From Sva-07 sp035527095 (GTDB taxonomy: Bacteria > Actinomycetota > Acidimicrobiia > Acidimicrobiales > Ilumatobacteraceae), in assembly GCA_035527095.1 (NCBI GenBank), contig DATLBC010000064.1, positions 1-47,870 on the forward strand: a stretch of 47,870 bases of DNA, read 5' to 3'. A program made the translations under genes and the position numbers. Shown piece by piece: positions 25,752-33,592 of the stretch. Each line of letters starts with the position of its first letter. Within the stretch, counting starts at the first letter, position 1. The notes beneath the pieces are model-generated. The model saw only the letters and a list, made by a program, of their open reading frames with translations. It had not been told where the DNA came from and ran no database searches.

Positions 25752-27760
25752 GGTGTCTGACAGCCCGTGGCTCCCGGCGTCGGCACGATGCCGAGTTCGT
25801 GGATGAGCGTCGGCGCCAGTTCGGCGAACACCGGCGCAGCAGCCGTGCCGCCGAAGCGGTCGTTCGTGCCCGCTGGCGGCTCGTCGACCGAGACCAGCAC
25901 GGTGACCTGAGGATTCTCGGATGGGAAGAACCCGACGAAGCTGGAGTAGTAGATGCGGTTGCCGTCGGCGTCGAAATAGGTGCCGTTGTCGGCCGCCTTG
26001 AACGCCGTACCCGTCTTTCCTGCGATCGACAGGCCGTCGACCTGAGCGAGCGTGGCCGTACCGGAACACACCACGTTGCGCATCATCTCGGTGGTCTGGA
26101 CGGCCGCTCGTTCGGTGACGACCTCGCGCGCCTCGGATGGCTCGGTCTCGACCACGGTCCCGTCGGGGCCCACGGTCGCCTTGACGAGCTTCGGCGCGAC
26201 ATATGTCCCGCGGTTGGCGATGGTGTTGATCGCAGCGACGAGCTGAAGCGACGTGCTGGACACGCCCTGACCGTAAGCCACGGTGACGCGCTCCGAGCCC
26301 CACAGGTCCTCGGGTTGCTTGAGGATCCCCGGGGACTCACCGGGGAAGTCCAGCGCCGTCTTCGAGCCGAGCCCGAATGCGGCCATGAATTCACGATGGC
26401 GCTCGCGGCCCATCTCCTGCTGCACGAAGATCGTGCCGATGTTCGACGACTCGGTCAGGATCCGAGCAACCGACATCACCTCGTCCGGATGCTGGTGCGA
26501 GTCCTTCAGGAGGTCGTCGTAGTACTGCTTTCGCCACGGCACGACGTACGACGTCTCGGGCGTGACCAGCCCCTCGCTGAGCGAGCTGGCGATGGTGATG
26601 ACCTTGGCGACCGAGCCGGGCTCGTAGGCGTCGACGGCTGCGAAGTTGCCCGACGTCACCCCGTAGGCGCCCGTCTCGTCATCACGACGAACCGAGGCCA
26701 TCGAGTAGATCTCGCCGGTGTCGGTGTCCATCGCGATCGCGGTCGCTCCCTTCGCGCCAATCGCCGCGACCTGCTCCAGCAGCACCTGCTCGGTCGAGTA
26801 CTGGATCGACCGGTCGAGCGTCAGCACGAGATCGTCGCCGGCGACGGGTTGTGCGGTGACGGTTTCCGAACCCGGAATCGAACGTCCACCGGGGGCCACC
26901 TCGCGACGCATCTGCCCGCCGGTGCCGGTCAACAGGTCGTCGAACTGGAGCTCGAGTCCCGAAATCCCCACACCGTCGATGTTGGCGCGTCCGATCACGC
27001 TGCGCCCCGTGTCGCCACCGGGCATCTCACGGCGGCTCTCCCGGTCGACGTTCACGCCCGGAAGCTTCATCGCGGCGATCTGATCGCCGATGTCGGCGTC
27101 GGCCTGGCGGCGCACGAAGACGAAGCCGCGGTCCTTCGTGGCGACCTCGGCGACCAGCTCGGCGACCTCGTCGTCGGTGAGTTCGAGCAGGTCATCGAGG
27201 ATCTGGACGGTGGCCGGCCCATTGTCGATCAGCTTGGGGTTGATCGACACCGTGACCGCCGGCACCGACATCGCCAGTTCGGCTCCGTGACGATCGAAGA
27301 CCGTCCCACGCTGTGCAGGAATGGTGACCGATCGGGTCCACTGGTCGGCGGCTGCCGACCGAAGATCGTCGGCCTCGTTGGTCTGCAGGTACGCAACACG
27401 GCCGATCAACCCGAACAGGACCGCTCCGATGACGGCCAACGCGAGGATCAACCGGTGACGCGGCGAGCCTGCCCGGAACCTCGACTCCGAACGGCGCGGC
27501 GGCTGTGTCCGAACCTTGGCACGAGCCTTCGACGGCGCGCCGGCGGACGTGCGGTGGGGCCGCTGGGCCGTCTTCGGATGCGACGTCGAGTGCGACTTCG
27601 TGCGGGCGGGTACCGGCGCATTGCGTGGTGCCGGCGCCGTGCGACGGCGGCTGGTCTCGCGGGCGCGGGTCCCTGTGCTGGTCGAGCGCGCACGCGACGG
27701 GCCTGTCGTGTGGCTCCGACTACCCGACGGGACGCCATGGGATCGAGTCGCCGGCTTCAC
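25748..27760 (-). CDS. ftsI: Septal transpeptidase FtsI (class B penicillin-binding protein)
   Basis: 670-aa peptidoglycan transpeptidase. The N-terminal ~100 residues are cytoplasmic, strongly Arg/Ser/Thr/Pro-rich and basic; one membrane segment follows (LILALAVIGAVLFGLIGRVAYL); the dimerisation domain begins at AQRGTVFDRHGAELA. The active site is Ser383-Val-Ala-Lys386, then SSN (TESSNIGTI) and Lys582-Thr-Gly-Thr. No PASTA domain is present. ATG 27760 overlaps the ftsL stop by 4 bases. It is the partner of FtsW further down the same transcript. Confidence 0.96.
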   Translation of the reverse strand: MKPATRSHGVPSGSRSHTTGPSRARSTSTGTRARETSRRRTAPAPRNAPVPARTKSHSTSHPKTAQRPHRTSAGAPSKARAKVRTQPPRRSESRFRAGSPRHRLILALAVIGAVLFGLIGRVAYLQTNEADDLRSAAADQWTRSVTIPAQRGTVFDRHGAELAMSVPAVTVSINPKLIDNGPATVQILDDLLELTDDEVAELVAEVATKDRGFVFVRRQADADIGDQIAAMKLPGVNVDRESRREMPGGDTGRSVIGRANIDGVGISGLELQFDDLLTGTGGQMRREVAPGGRSIPGSETVTAQPVAGDDLVLTLDRSIQYSTEQVLLEQVAAIGAKGATAIAMDTDTGEIYSMASVRRDDETGAYGVTSGNFAAVDAYEPGSVAKVITIASSLSEGLVTPETSYVVPWRKQYYDDLLKDSHQHPDEVMSVARILTESSNIGTIFVQQEMGRERHREFMAAFGLGSKTALDFPGESPGILKQPEDLWGSERVTVAYGQGVSSTSLQLVAAINTIANRGTYVAPKLVKATVGPDGTVVETEPSEAREVVTERAAVQTTEMMRNVVCSGTATLAQVDGLSIAGKTGTAFKAADNGTYFDADGNRIYYSSFVGFFPSENPQVTVLVSVDEPPAGTNDRFGGTAAAPVFAELAPTLIHELGIVPTPGATGCQTP

Positions 27761-28233
27761 GGAGCGGCCTCTGTCACGCTCTTGACTGCCCGGAACTGAT
27801 CGAGCGGGTCGGTGTGGATCACGATCCGCACAGCGTTGTCACCGATGGGTCCTGCGGCAGCCAGTTGCCGGGCCACCGCTTCGGGCGTCACGCTCACGAA
27901 CGTGCTCGCACGACCGCGACGCATCCCGAGTTCGGATGCGGCAGCCGCGAGGCGCACGGGTGAACGCAGCTCGGCGCGTTCGTATCGCAACTCGTCGAAA
28001 CGTTCCCGCTCGACGCCGACCTGACGATCGAGTCGGTCGAGACGGAGCTGACGTTCGGCGAGTTGCGTGTGGAACACCGCCGCGCCGAGCAATCCGAGAA
28101 AGACCAACGACCATGCGAGCCCGGCGAACAGCGCTGGCCACCGCCGACGCCGCGAGACGACGGTGAGCGACGGCTTCGCCGCTGCCTTGGAGCGGCGCGC
28201 TTCGCTGTCGCGAAGCAATGGGAGTGCAATCAT
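27757..28233 (-). CDS. ftsL: FtsL-like septum formation protein
   Basis: 158 aa with a basic N-terminus (SRRRRWP), a single membrane span (ALFAGLAWSLVFLGLLGAAVFH) and a coiled coil (LAERQLRLDRLDRQVGVERERFDELRYERAEL), then an Ala-rich region and a C-terminal segment. This is the FtsL architecture; sequence identity in the family is low, so the call rests mostly on topology and position between rsmH and ftsI, with 4-base overlaps on both sides. Confidence 0.85.
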   Translation of the reverse strand: MIALPLLRDSEARRSKAAAKPSLTVVSRRRRWPALFAGLAWSLVFLGLLGAAVFHTQLAERQLRLDRLDRQVGVERERFDELRYERAELRSPVRLAAAASELGMRRGRASTFVSVTPEAVARQLAAAGPIGDNAVRIVIHTDPLDQFRAVKSVTEAAP

Positions 28234-29219
28234 CGGTCCTCCACCGGCTGTCCGTCGCTCTTTCTGGTCGCCTCGACTCGTTCCACCACGCGCAACCTCG
28301 CCGAGGCGGCTCGACGGTTGCGTTCTCGTTCGGCGTCACTCGCACGCTTGGGGAGACCGCGCACGATCCGCACGGTCTGAATCGCTCCACACACGCATGG
28401 GAGGTCGTCGGGGCACTCACACGCACCAGCAGCGACGGCGAAACGGTCCTTCACGATGCGGTCCTCGCCCGAGTGGTACGACAGCACGGCGATTCGTCCG
28501 CCGGGTCGGGTCGCATGCACGGCGTGGTCGAGCGCATCAGGCAACACCCCGAGTTCGTCGTTGACCTCGATCCGGATGGCCTGGAAGGTCCGCTTGGCGG
28601 GATGGCCTCCGGTGCGACGAGCTGCGGCAGGAATGGCCGAGGTGACGACGGCGGCCAGTTCGGTGGTCGTCTGGATGGGGCGTGCGGCACAGATCGCTCT
28701 GGCGACACGTGAGGCGAACCGTTCGTCGCCGTAGCGCTTGATGATGCGTGCCAGGTCGGCTTCCGAGTATCCGTTGACGACATCGTCGGCCGACCACGAC
28801 TGATCGGCGTCCATGCGCATGTCGAGCGGGCCCTCGTGACGGTACGAGAAGCCCCGATCGCCACGATCGAGCTGCGGCGACGACACGCCGAGATCGAACA
28901 ACACGCCGCTGATCCGTGCGATGTCGTGGTCACCGAGCGCCTCGTCGAAGTCATCGAATCGGCGCTGGCTGGTGCGGAAGCGATCGCCGTACGGCGCCAG
29001 TCGGGCCGTCGCTGCATCGAGGGCATCACGGTCCTGATCGATGCCGAGCACGTCGAGATCGTCTCGTGAGTCCAGCAGCGCCGCGGTGTGACCGCCGCCG
29101 CCGAGCGTGGCGTCGACGACGGTTCCCGGTGGCACCGCCGAGAAGATCGCAGTGATCTCCTCCACCATGACCGGGGCGTGCTCGAAATCCGACGACTGGC
29201 TGCGATCGCTGCTGCTCAT
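28230..29219 (-). CDS. rsmH: 16S rRNA (cytosine1402-N4)-methyltransferase
   Basis: 329-aa SAM-dependent methyltransferase (MraW) acting on C1402 of 16S rRNA. VDATLGGGGHTAALL is the SAM loop, GIDQDRDAL the acidic ribose site; FDLGVSSPQLDRGDRGFSY and RPGGRIAVLSYHSGEDRIVK are family signatures. ATG 29219 overlaps the mraZ stop by 4 bases. Second gene of the cluster. Confidence 0.97.
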   Translation of the reverse strand: MSSSDRSQSSDFEHAPVMVEEITAIFSAVPPGTVVDATLGGGGHTAALLDSRDDLDVLGIDQDRDALDAATARLAPYGDRFRTSQRRFDDFDEALGDHDIARISGVLFDLGVSSPQLDRGDRGFSYRHEGPLDMRMDADQSWSADDVVNGYSEADLARIIKRYGDERFASRVARAICAARPIQTTTELAAVVTSAIPAAARRTGGHPAKRTFQAIRIEVNDELGVLPDALDHAVHATRPGGRIAVLSYHSGEDRIVKDRFAVAAGACECPDDLPCVCGAIQTVRIVRGLPKRASDAERERNRRAASARLRVVERVEATRKSDGQPVEDR

Positions 29220-29632
29220 CGTTCACCGCCGGCGATCTCGTACTGGCCGGCCATCTCGTTGCGACGGTGCGCTTCGGGGTCCCAGATCTCGATCTGGTCG
29301 ATGTTGCCGAGCACGACGACGGCAGCTTGCGGCGCCAGCCCGGCGTGCTCACGGAGTCGTGCGTCGAGCGTCACGCGACCCTGCTTGTCGATCGTGGCCT
29401 GTGATGCAGACGACGCAAAGGCCCGCTGACGGTTACGCGACACCTCGCCGCGCTTGGTCTTCGCCACCATGTCGGCAGCTTCGGCCTCGAACGATTCGAC
29501 ACTGCGAACGCTGACACAGCCATCGTCGCCGAAGAAGAGGTAGCAGTGGTCGCCGAGTTCGCCCCGGTACGACGAGGGCAGTGCCACTCGCCCCCGTTCG
29601 TCGAGCTGACACTCGTAGACCCCGACAAACAC
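29216..29632 (-). CDS. mraZ: Transcriptional regulator MraZ
   Basis: 138 aa with two AbrB-like swapped-hairpin repeats: FVGVYECQLDERGRVALPSSYR and SQATIDKQGRVTLDARLREHAGL. MraZ forms rings and binds tandem repeats in its own promoter, repressing or tuning the division cluster (established for other bacteria). GTG 29632 is the start, with GAGGA at 29642-29646. Matching boxes are present upstream (29698-29753), so autoregulation is very likely. Confidence 0.96.
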   Translation of the reverse strand: MFVGVYECQLDERGRVALPSSYRGELGDHCYLFFGDDGCVSVRSVESFEAEAADMVAKTKRGEVSRNRQRAFASSASQATIDKQGRVTLDARLREHAGLAPQAAVVVLGNIDQIEIWDPEAHRRNEMAGQYEIAGGER

Positions 29633-29697
29633 GCGCCGCGTTCCTCATGCTTTCCACCCCCGCGGCGAACCTGCCGTGCCGGGAACGCGGGAGTACT

Positions 29698-29753
29698 CCC
29701 CAGCGATCCCCATTGTTCCCCCATTTACCCCCATTGTCAACCATCATTCCCCA
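29698..29753 (-). promoter_or_regulatory. MraZ operator: six TGGGG-type boxes at 10-11 bp spacing
   Basis: On the minus strand, TGG(GG) boxes begin at 29753, 29743 (degenerate, TGGTT), 29733, 29723, 29712 and 29702, spaced 10, 10, 10, 11 and 10 bp. A further TGGGG begins at 29774, two turns upstream. Known MraZ sites are TGGG direct repeats one helical turn apart; this array fits and covers the promoter from upstream of -35 to beyond -10. Confidence 0.8.
29712..29740 (-). promoter_or_regulatory. Promoter of the mraZ division cluster
   Basis: Perfect -35 TTGACA (29735-29740), 17-bp spacer, -10 AACAAT (29712-29717, 4 of 6 consensus). The expected start is near 29705, giving a leader of about 70 nt before the mraZ GTG. 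The promoter elements lie inside the MraZ box array. Confidence 0.7.
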
Positions 29754-29866
29754 TTTATGCCCCGTATCTCCCCATCGCGGCCCCAGCGCCCACACCAACC
29801 GCCCGCACGCCACCCGCAACCCAAGTCCCGCCCCCACCCCGCGCACACCCCGCGCACACCCCGCCA
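29754..29866. other. C-rich spacer upstream of the mraZ promoter
   Basis: Part of the only gene-free stretch above 300 bases (29633-30011). Apart from one extra TGGGG box at 29770-29774 (minus strand) and a short direct repeat of CGCGCACACCC near 29840-29860, I see nothing here: no open frame with protein-like composition and no RNA gene. Confidence 0.5.
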
Positions 29867-29983
29867 GCGATGAGCGAACCAACCACATACGGGGGTCTCG
29901 CTCATCGCCACACGACGTGATCCCTCCGCGATGAGCGAACCAACCACATACGGGGGTCTCGCTCATCGCCACACGACGTGATC
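29867..29983. repeat. Two identical 56-bp copies of the palindromic repeat (copies B and C)
   Basis: Copies at 29867-29922 and 29928-29983 are identical over 56 bp (period 61). Each begins with a hairpin with 11-bp perfect arms (GCGATGAGCGA and TCGCTCATCGC, 20-base loop), followed by a shared 14-base tail. They are related to copy A at 6122-6161. Each encodes MSETPVCGWFAHR on the minus strand and MSEPTTYGGLAHR on the plus strand. They lie after the 3' end of the lipoate-ligase-like gene and before the mraZ promoter, so they could insulate the two transcripts. Confidence 0.85.
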
Positions 29984-30011
29984 GAGGCGGCGAGGCGATC
30001 GGGGGAAGCGG

Positions 30012-30680
30012 TCAGGCGAGGCGGTCGGCGAGGTTCGCGATGATGGCGTCGCTGGTCGATGCGGTCAGCGTGGCGATCGGCGCCAGATCGTCCGGCAGCG
30101 GACGGTCGGACGGGGAAAGCAGGTCGACGAGGAGCGACGTGTCATACGAGGAGTACCAACAGCACTGCAGGCGTGCAGCGTGACGCGTGCGGCGCTGGCT
30201 GAGACCGACCAGTTTGCGGCCACCGACGAGCACCTCGCCGGCACCGACACCGTCGAAGCAGACCAGCTTCGACCACGACGTGGAGATCATCGCCATGTCG
30301 TGGACCGCAAGATCCTCGACTCCCGCCACATCGGCAATCGCCGCTGCGAGGTGTCGGCCCAGCCACACCATCGGTCCGTGGACGTCATCGGACCACCCGG
30401 GCGCGCCGACAGGCACGATCACATCGATCCACGTCACGTCGCCCGGCAGGAGCAGCACCGCTCCCCCGCCACTTCGGCGGCGAACAACCTCGACCCCTGC
30501 ACGGCGGCACGCGTCGACGTCGACGATCGACTGCTGCTGTGTCGAACCGAGCACGACCGCCGGAGCAGTGATGTCGTGGTGCCAGATCTCGCGATCGGCA
30601 GGTTCGGACACCGACCTGGAATGGAAGTCCGACGCCGTCGATCGAGACCGGACCAGACGATACGGCGGGGCCGGCGTCAC
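30012..30680 (-). CDS. Lipoate-protein ligase-like protein (BPL/LplA/LipB fold)
   Basis: 222 aa resembling the lipoyl/octanoyl transferase domain. The substrate loop is VVRRRSGGGAVLLLPGDVTW; typical LplA has RRxSGGGxVxHD, so the His is replaced here. The lysine that binds the acyl group is present in GGRKLVGLSQRRTRHAARLQC. No C-terminal LplA accessory domain is present, so it may transfer from lipoyl-AMP or octanoyl-ACP. Start uncertain: GTG 30680 overlaps the HNH gene stop by 4 bases (GTGA); ATG 30707, with GGAG about 10 nt upstream, adds nine residues. Function inferred from fold only. Confidence 0.75.
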   Translation of the reverse strand: MTPAPPYRLVRSRSTASDFHSRSVSEPADREIWHHDITAPAVVLGSTQQQSIVDVDACRRAGVEVVRRRSGGGAVLLLPGDVTWIDVIVPVGAPGWSDDVHGPMVWLGRHLAAAIADVAGVEDLAVHDMAMISTSWSKLVCFDGVGAGEVLVGGRKLVGLSQRRTRHAARLQCCWYSSYDTSLLVDLLSPSDRPLPDDLAPIATLTASTSDAIIANLADRLA

Positions 30681-31174
30681 GAAGCGAGTGGCAAGTAGGG
30701 GCGCCATGTGTCGGGCACTCCGCTCACCGACACCACCACCCATGCCGTCGCCCTCGGCGCGCGACACGGTCGGGCCAGACGCATACCGGCCTCGTCGGGT
30801 GTCCGGTCACGCTTGCCCAGGTTGCATGGCCGACACGCAGCGGCGACGTTCTCCCAACTGTGCGGTCCGCCCTTCGAGCGCGGCACGACGTGATCGATGG
30901 AATCGGCACGTTCACCGCAGTATTGGCAGCGATAGTCGTCGCGGGCAAAGATCGCTCGCCGAGACAGCGCCGCTCGCCGCACGTAGGGGACCTTGACCAT
31001 GTACCGCAGACGGATCACCGACGGACACGGCACGCTGAGCCGTTCGGAGTGCATGACCCGGCCGTCGTCTTCGAGCACGTCGGCCTTCTGCGCAATCACG
31101 AGGCATGTCGCGCGCTCACTCGAGACGATGCTGAGCGGCTCGAAGCTGGCGTTGAGCACGAGCGCGCTCAACAC
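30677..31174 (-). CDS. HNH endonuclease-domain protein
   Basis: 165 aa. The N-terminal half (LVLNASFEPLSIVSSERATCLVI) matches a stand-alone HNH family widespread in actinobacteria; the HNH core is CQYCGERADSIDHVVPRSKGGPHSWENVAAACRPCN, with two CxxC zinc knuckles and the His-Asn catalytic set (DHV, N, PCN). Split motif: CQYC, DHVVPRSKGG, ENVAAACRPCN. It may cut or nick DNA, but no phage or intron context is present. It lies in an operon with ligase-like and acyl-CoA dehydrogenase genes, 25 bases after the 89-aa gene. Confidence 0.88.
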   Translation of the reverse strand: MLSALVLNASFEPLSIVSSERATCLVIAQKADVLEDDGRVMHSERLSVPCPSVIRLRYMVKVPYVRRAALSRRAIFARDDYRCQYCGERADSIDHVVPRSKGGPHSWENVAAACRPCNLGKRDRTPDEAGMRLARPCRAPRATAWVVVSVSGVPDTWRPYLPLAS

Positions 31175-31199
31175 GACGTGTCCCCCGCCCGCGCCCCGC

Positions 31200-31469
31200 T
31201 CAGGCGTCGAGTCGCTGCCAGTCGCGACACCATCGCAGGTAGTTCAGCACATCTTCGGCGTCAGGGCGATGCGAGATGTCGCCGTACTGGGTGACGAGCC
31301 GGAATTCGAGGTACGCACGAGATGGCAACGGAACGAAAGGAGCGCGAGCCCACCAACGCGCCGGCACCAACCGGACGCCCTGACGGAACGCCGTGGCCCA
31401 CACCGACGGATGCCGAGCGACCACGGCGACGACGCCCGCCAGTTCACGAACCTTCAGCGCACCAGGCAC
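31200..31469 (-). CDS. Conserved small protein of unknown function (89 aa)
   Basis: I do not recognise a named family. The protein is basic at the N-terminus and aromatic in the centre (RWWARAPFVPLPSRAYLEFRLVTQYGD), ending PDAEDVLNYLRWCRDWQRLDA. The helix VRELAGVVAVVARHPSVWATAF is moderately hydrophobic and may lie on the membrane. The GTG start at 31469 is one base after the acyl-CoA dehydrogenase stop, indicating translational coupling. The protein-like composition and operon position make it a real gene. Confidence 0.7.
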   Translation of the reverse strand: MPGALKVRELAGVVAVVARHPSVWATAFRQGVRLVPARWWARAPFVPLPSRAYLEFRLVTQYGDISHRPDAEDVLNYLRWCRDWQRLDA

Positions 31470-31470
31470 C

Positions 31471-32691
31471 TCAAGCCGGCTTCGGTTCCTTCGGCAGCTG
31501 CAGGATCATCTCGCCGATGATGTTGCGCTGGATCTGCGACGAACCGGCATAGATCGTGCCGGCTCGGGCGTTCAGGAACGTGTTGACCCACGAGCCCGAG
31601 GTGTTCGCAGCGCCAGGGTCGTCGGTCTGGAACGACGACGACGGCGGACGTCCTTCGATGTACAGCGCATCGGCGCCGAGGATGTCGACGGCGAGTTCGG
31701 TGACCACGCGGTGATACTCGCTCCAGTACAGCTTCGAGATCGCGCCGTCGGGCCCGGGATGATGTCCGGCCAGGAACTGCGTCAGCGTGCGCTGGCCGAG
31801 GAATCGCATGATCTGCACCTTCGAGTAGCACCATGCGAGGCGTTGACGGATGATCGGATCGTCGGTGAGACCTCGCTCGCGAGCCATCTCGGTCAGACGA
31901 TCGAGTTCCGACTGGTAGCGGATCGGACCGGTTGCTGCGGCCTCTCCGCGCTCGAAACCGAGTAGGGACATCGCGACGGCCCAGCCGTTGTTGACGCCGC
32001 CGACCACGTTCTCCTTCGGGCAGCGGGCGTCGGTGTAGAACACCTCGTTGAACTCGCTCTCGCCCGAGATCATCTTGATCGGCCGGACCTCGATGCCCGG
32101 CTGGTCCATCGGAACGAGGAGGAACGAGATCCCCTTGTGCTTCGGGGCGTCGGGATCGGTGCGAGCAAGGGTGAAGATGTGGTCGGCGAGGTGTCCGGCC
32201 GAGGTCCAGATCTTCTGCCCGTTCAGCACCCATTCGTCGCCGTCGAGCTCGGCCTTGAGCCCCACGTTGCCCAGGTCGGTGCCGGCGTTCGGCTCGGAGT
32301 AGCCCTGGCACCACGTGTCCTCACCGGACAGCAGCCGAGGGATGTAATGCGACTTCTGCTCCTCGGTTCCCCACATCAGCAGCGTGTTGCCCAGCATCTG
32401 GATACTGAAGGGGTCGTTCGGGCCACCCGTGGGGACTCCGGCACGAGCGAACTCCTCGGCGAGGATGACCTGCTCGGTGGCGCTGAGCCCGGCCCCGCCG
32501 TACTCCTGTGGCCAACCAGGCGCCAGGTAGTTCGCCTCGTGGAGCGTCTTGCGCCACTCGGTCACGAACTCGATGACGGCGTCGCCCTCGAGCGCCCCTA
32601 GACCCGTCCAGTTCGACGGGAGCTTCTCGGCGAGGAACGCCTGCACCTTCTCTCGGTATGCCTCGGCCGCTGGGGAGTAGGTGGGATCCAT
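31471..32691 (-). CDS. Acyl-CoA dehydrogenase family protein
   Basis: 406-aa FAD enzyme of the FadE type that introduces an alpha-beta double bond into acyl-CoA. Seen: WPQEYGGAGLSATEQVILAEEFARAG, WCQGYSEPNAGTDLGN (FAD/substrate loop), LNGQKIWTSAGHLADH, and YAGSSQIQRNIIGEMIL near the C-terminus. The latter has Ala where medium-chain enzymes carry the catalytic Glu (YEG), as in some FadE28/29-like steroid side-chain enzymes that need a partner subunit; I could not place the catalytic base. ATG 32691 is chosen (leaderless); the frame extends to TTG 32718. Substrate unknown. Confidence 0.92.
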   Translation of the reverse strand: MDPTYSPAAEAYREKVQAFLAEKLPSNWTGLGALEGDAVIEFVTEWRKTLHEANYLAPGWPQEYGGAGLSATEQVILAEEFARAGVPTGGPNDPFSIQMLGNTLLMWGTEEQKSHYIPRLLSGEDTWCQGYSEPNAGTDLGNVGLKAELDGDEWVLNGQKIWTSAGHLADHIFTLARTDPDAPKHKGISFLLVPMDQPGIEVRPIKMISGESEFNEVFYTDARCPKENVVGGVNNGWAVAMSLLGFERGEAAATGPIRYQSELDRLTEMARERGLTDDPIIRQRLAWCYSKVQIMRFLGQRTLTQFLAGHHPGPDGAISKLYWSEYHRVVTELAVDILGADALYIEGRPPSSSFQTDDPGAANTSGSWVNTFLNARAGTIYAGSSQIQRNIIGEMILQLPKEPKPA

Positions 32692-32698
32692 GGGTGCG

Positions 32699-32704
32699 AG
32701 GCTA
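32699..32704 (-). promoter_or_regulatory. -10 box of the acyl-CoA dehydrogenase operon (TAGCCT)
   Basis: TAGCCT fits TANNNT and ends 7 nt before ATG 32691, so a leaderless mRNA is expected. It lies inside the 23-base gap before the ROK gene's 3' end. Confidence 0.45.
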
Positions 32705-32714
32705 CTCGCAGGTC

Positions 32715-33584
32715 TCAACCCGAGCCACTGGTGCCGACGAGTGCGGCGGCCCCCACGAGGGGCTGGACGAACCCCGACGGCTCGACCACCTGCAATCCGG
32801 CCAGGTGCGGCAACCGCAGGCGAGCGGCGATTTCACGGCGCATCGTATCGATCATGGCGTCACCGAACGTGTCGACGACCACGCCCGACAGCACGAACGT
32901 CGACACGTCGAACGCGGCCGCCGACGACGCGATGGCGCGACCGACCATGATCCCCGTGCGTTCGATGATCGACGGGGTGGCGCGTCGCAGCGGACGGTTC
33001 ATCTCGGCTTCGAGAGCGGACGCTGAAGCGAGGGAACCCAGACACCCAATGGCGCCACACGCGCATGCCGGCCCGCCTGGGTCGACCGTGACGTGCGCGA
33101 TCGACCCTGCGTTGCCGTGGGCGCCCCGGAGGCGAACGCCGTCGATGATGCAAGCAGATTCGATCGTTCGATCGAGCACCAATGTGAAGAAGCTCGTCGT
33201 GGTCAGCGTGTCGCCGTAGCGCAACTCGCCCTCCGCCACTGCGCCGGCAAGCGTGTCGAGCACGACCGGGAGTCCGGTGAGCTGTTCGACGTGGTCGCGC
33301 AGCGGGAACCCCGACCAGGCGGGCAGTGCCGCGGGCGACACCGAGCCGGCAGGTTCGTCGATCGGGCCGGCGCAGCTGACCGCGACCACCGTCGGCCGCG
33401 CCACCTCGTCCGGTCGTGCCGCTAGCACACGGAGCACGAGCTGCTCCAGCGTTCTCCACACCTCGCGTGTCGGCGTGCCGATTCGGTCACGCACCAGCAC
33501 CTCACCGCGCTGATCGACGATTCCCGCGGCAAGTCGACCCGGGTCGACCACGACCGCCAGCACCGTTGTCTCTGCGTGACCCAT
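32715..33584 (-). CDS. ROK-family protein lacking kinase residues
   Basis: 289 aa with the sugar-kinase fold. The ROK zinc motif is intact: CACGAIGC (CxCGxxGC), preceded by VTVDPGGPA. But the phosphate loop, normally DxGGTK, is VVVDPGRLAAG; the catalytic Asp loop, normally ENDANAAA, is VLDTLAGAV; and GE[IL]GH is GSIAH. There is no N-terminal HTH, so it is not a NagC-type repressor either. It is probably a non-catalytic sugar sensor or a pseudokinase (inference). ATG 33584 is chosen from the leaderless -10; the frame's upstream part is antisense of moxR. Divergent from moxR. Confidence 0.8.
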   Translation of the reverse strand: MGHAETTVLAVVVDPGRLAAGIVDQRGEVLVRDRIGTPTREVWRTLEQLVLRVLAARPDEVARPTVVAVSCAGPIDEPAGSVSPAALPAWSGFPLRDHVEQLTGLPVVLDTLAGAVAEGELRYGDTLTTTSFFTLVLDRTIESACIIDGVRLRGAHGNAGSIAHVTVDPGGPACACGAIGCLGSLASASALEAEMNRPLRRATPSIIERTGIMVGRAIASSAAAFDVSTFVLSGVVVDTFGDAMIDTMRREIAARLRLPHLAGLQVVEPSGFVQPLVGAAALVGTSGSG

Positions 33585-33592
33585 GGAGGGCG

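Noticed and set aside
29867..29983. Two palindromic repeats, considered as a minimal CRISPR or an attachment site
   Set aside because: Only two copies, with a 5-base spacer, no cas genes, no integrase, and a related third copy 23 kb away; a dispersed repeat fits better.
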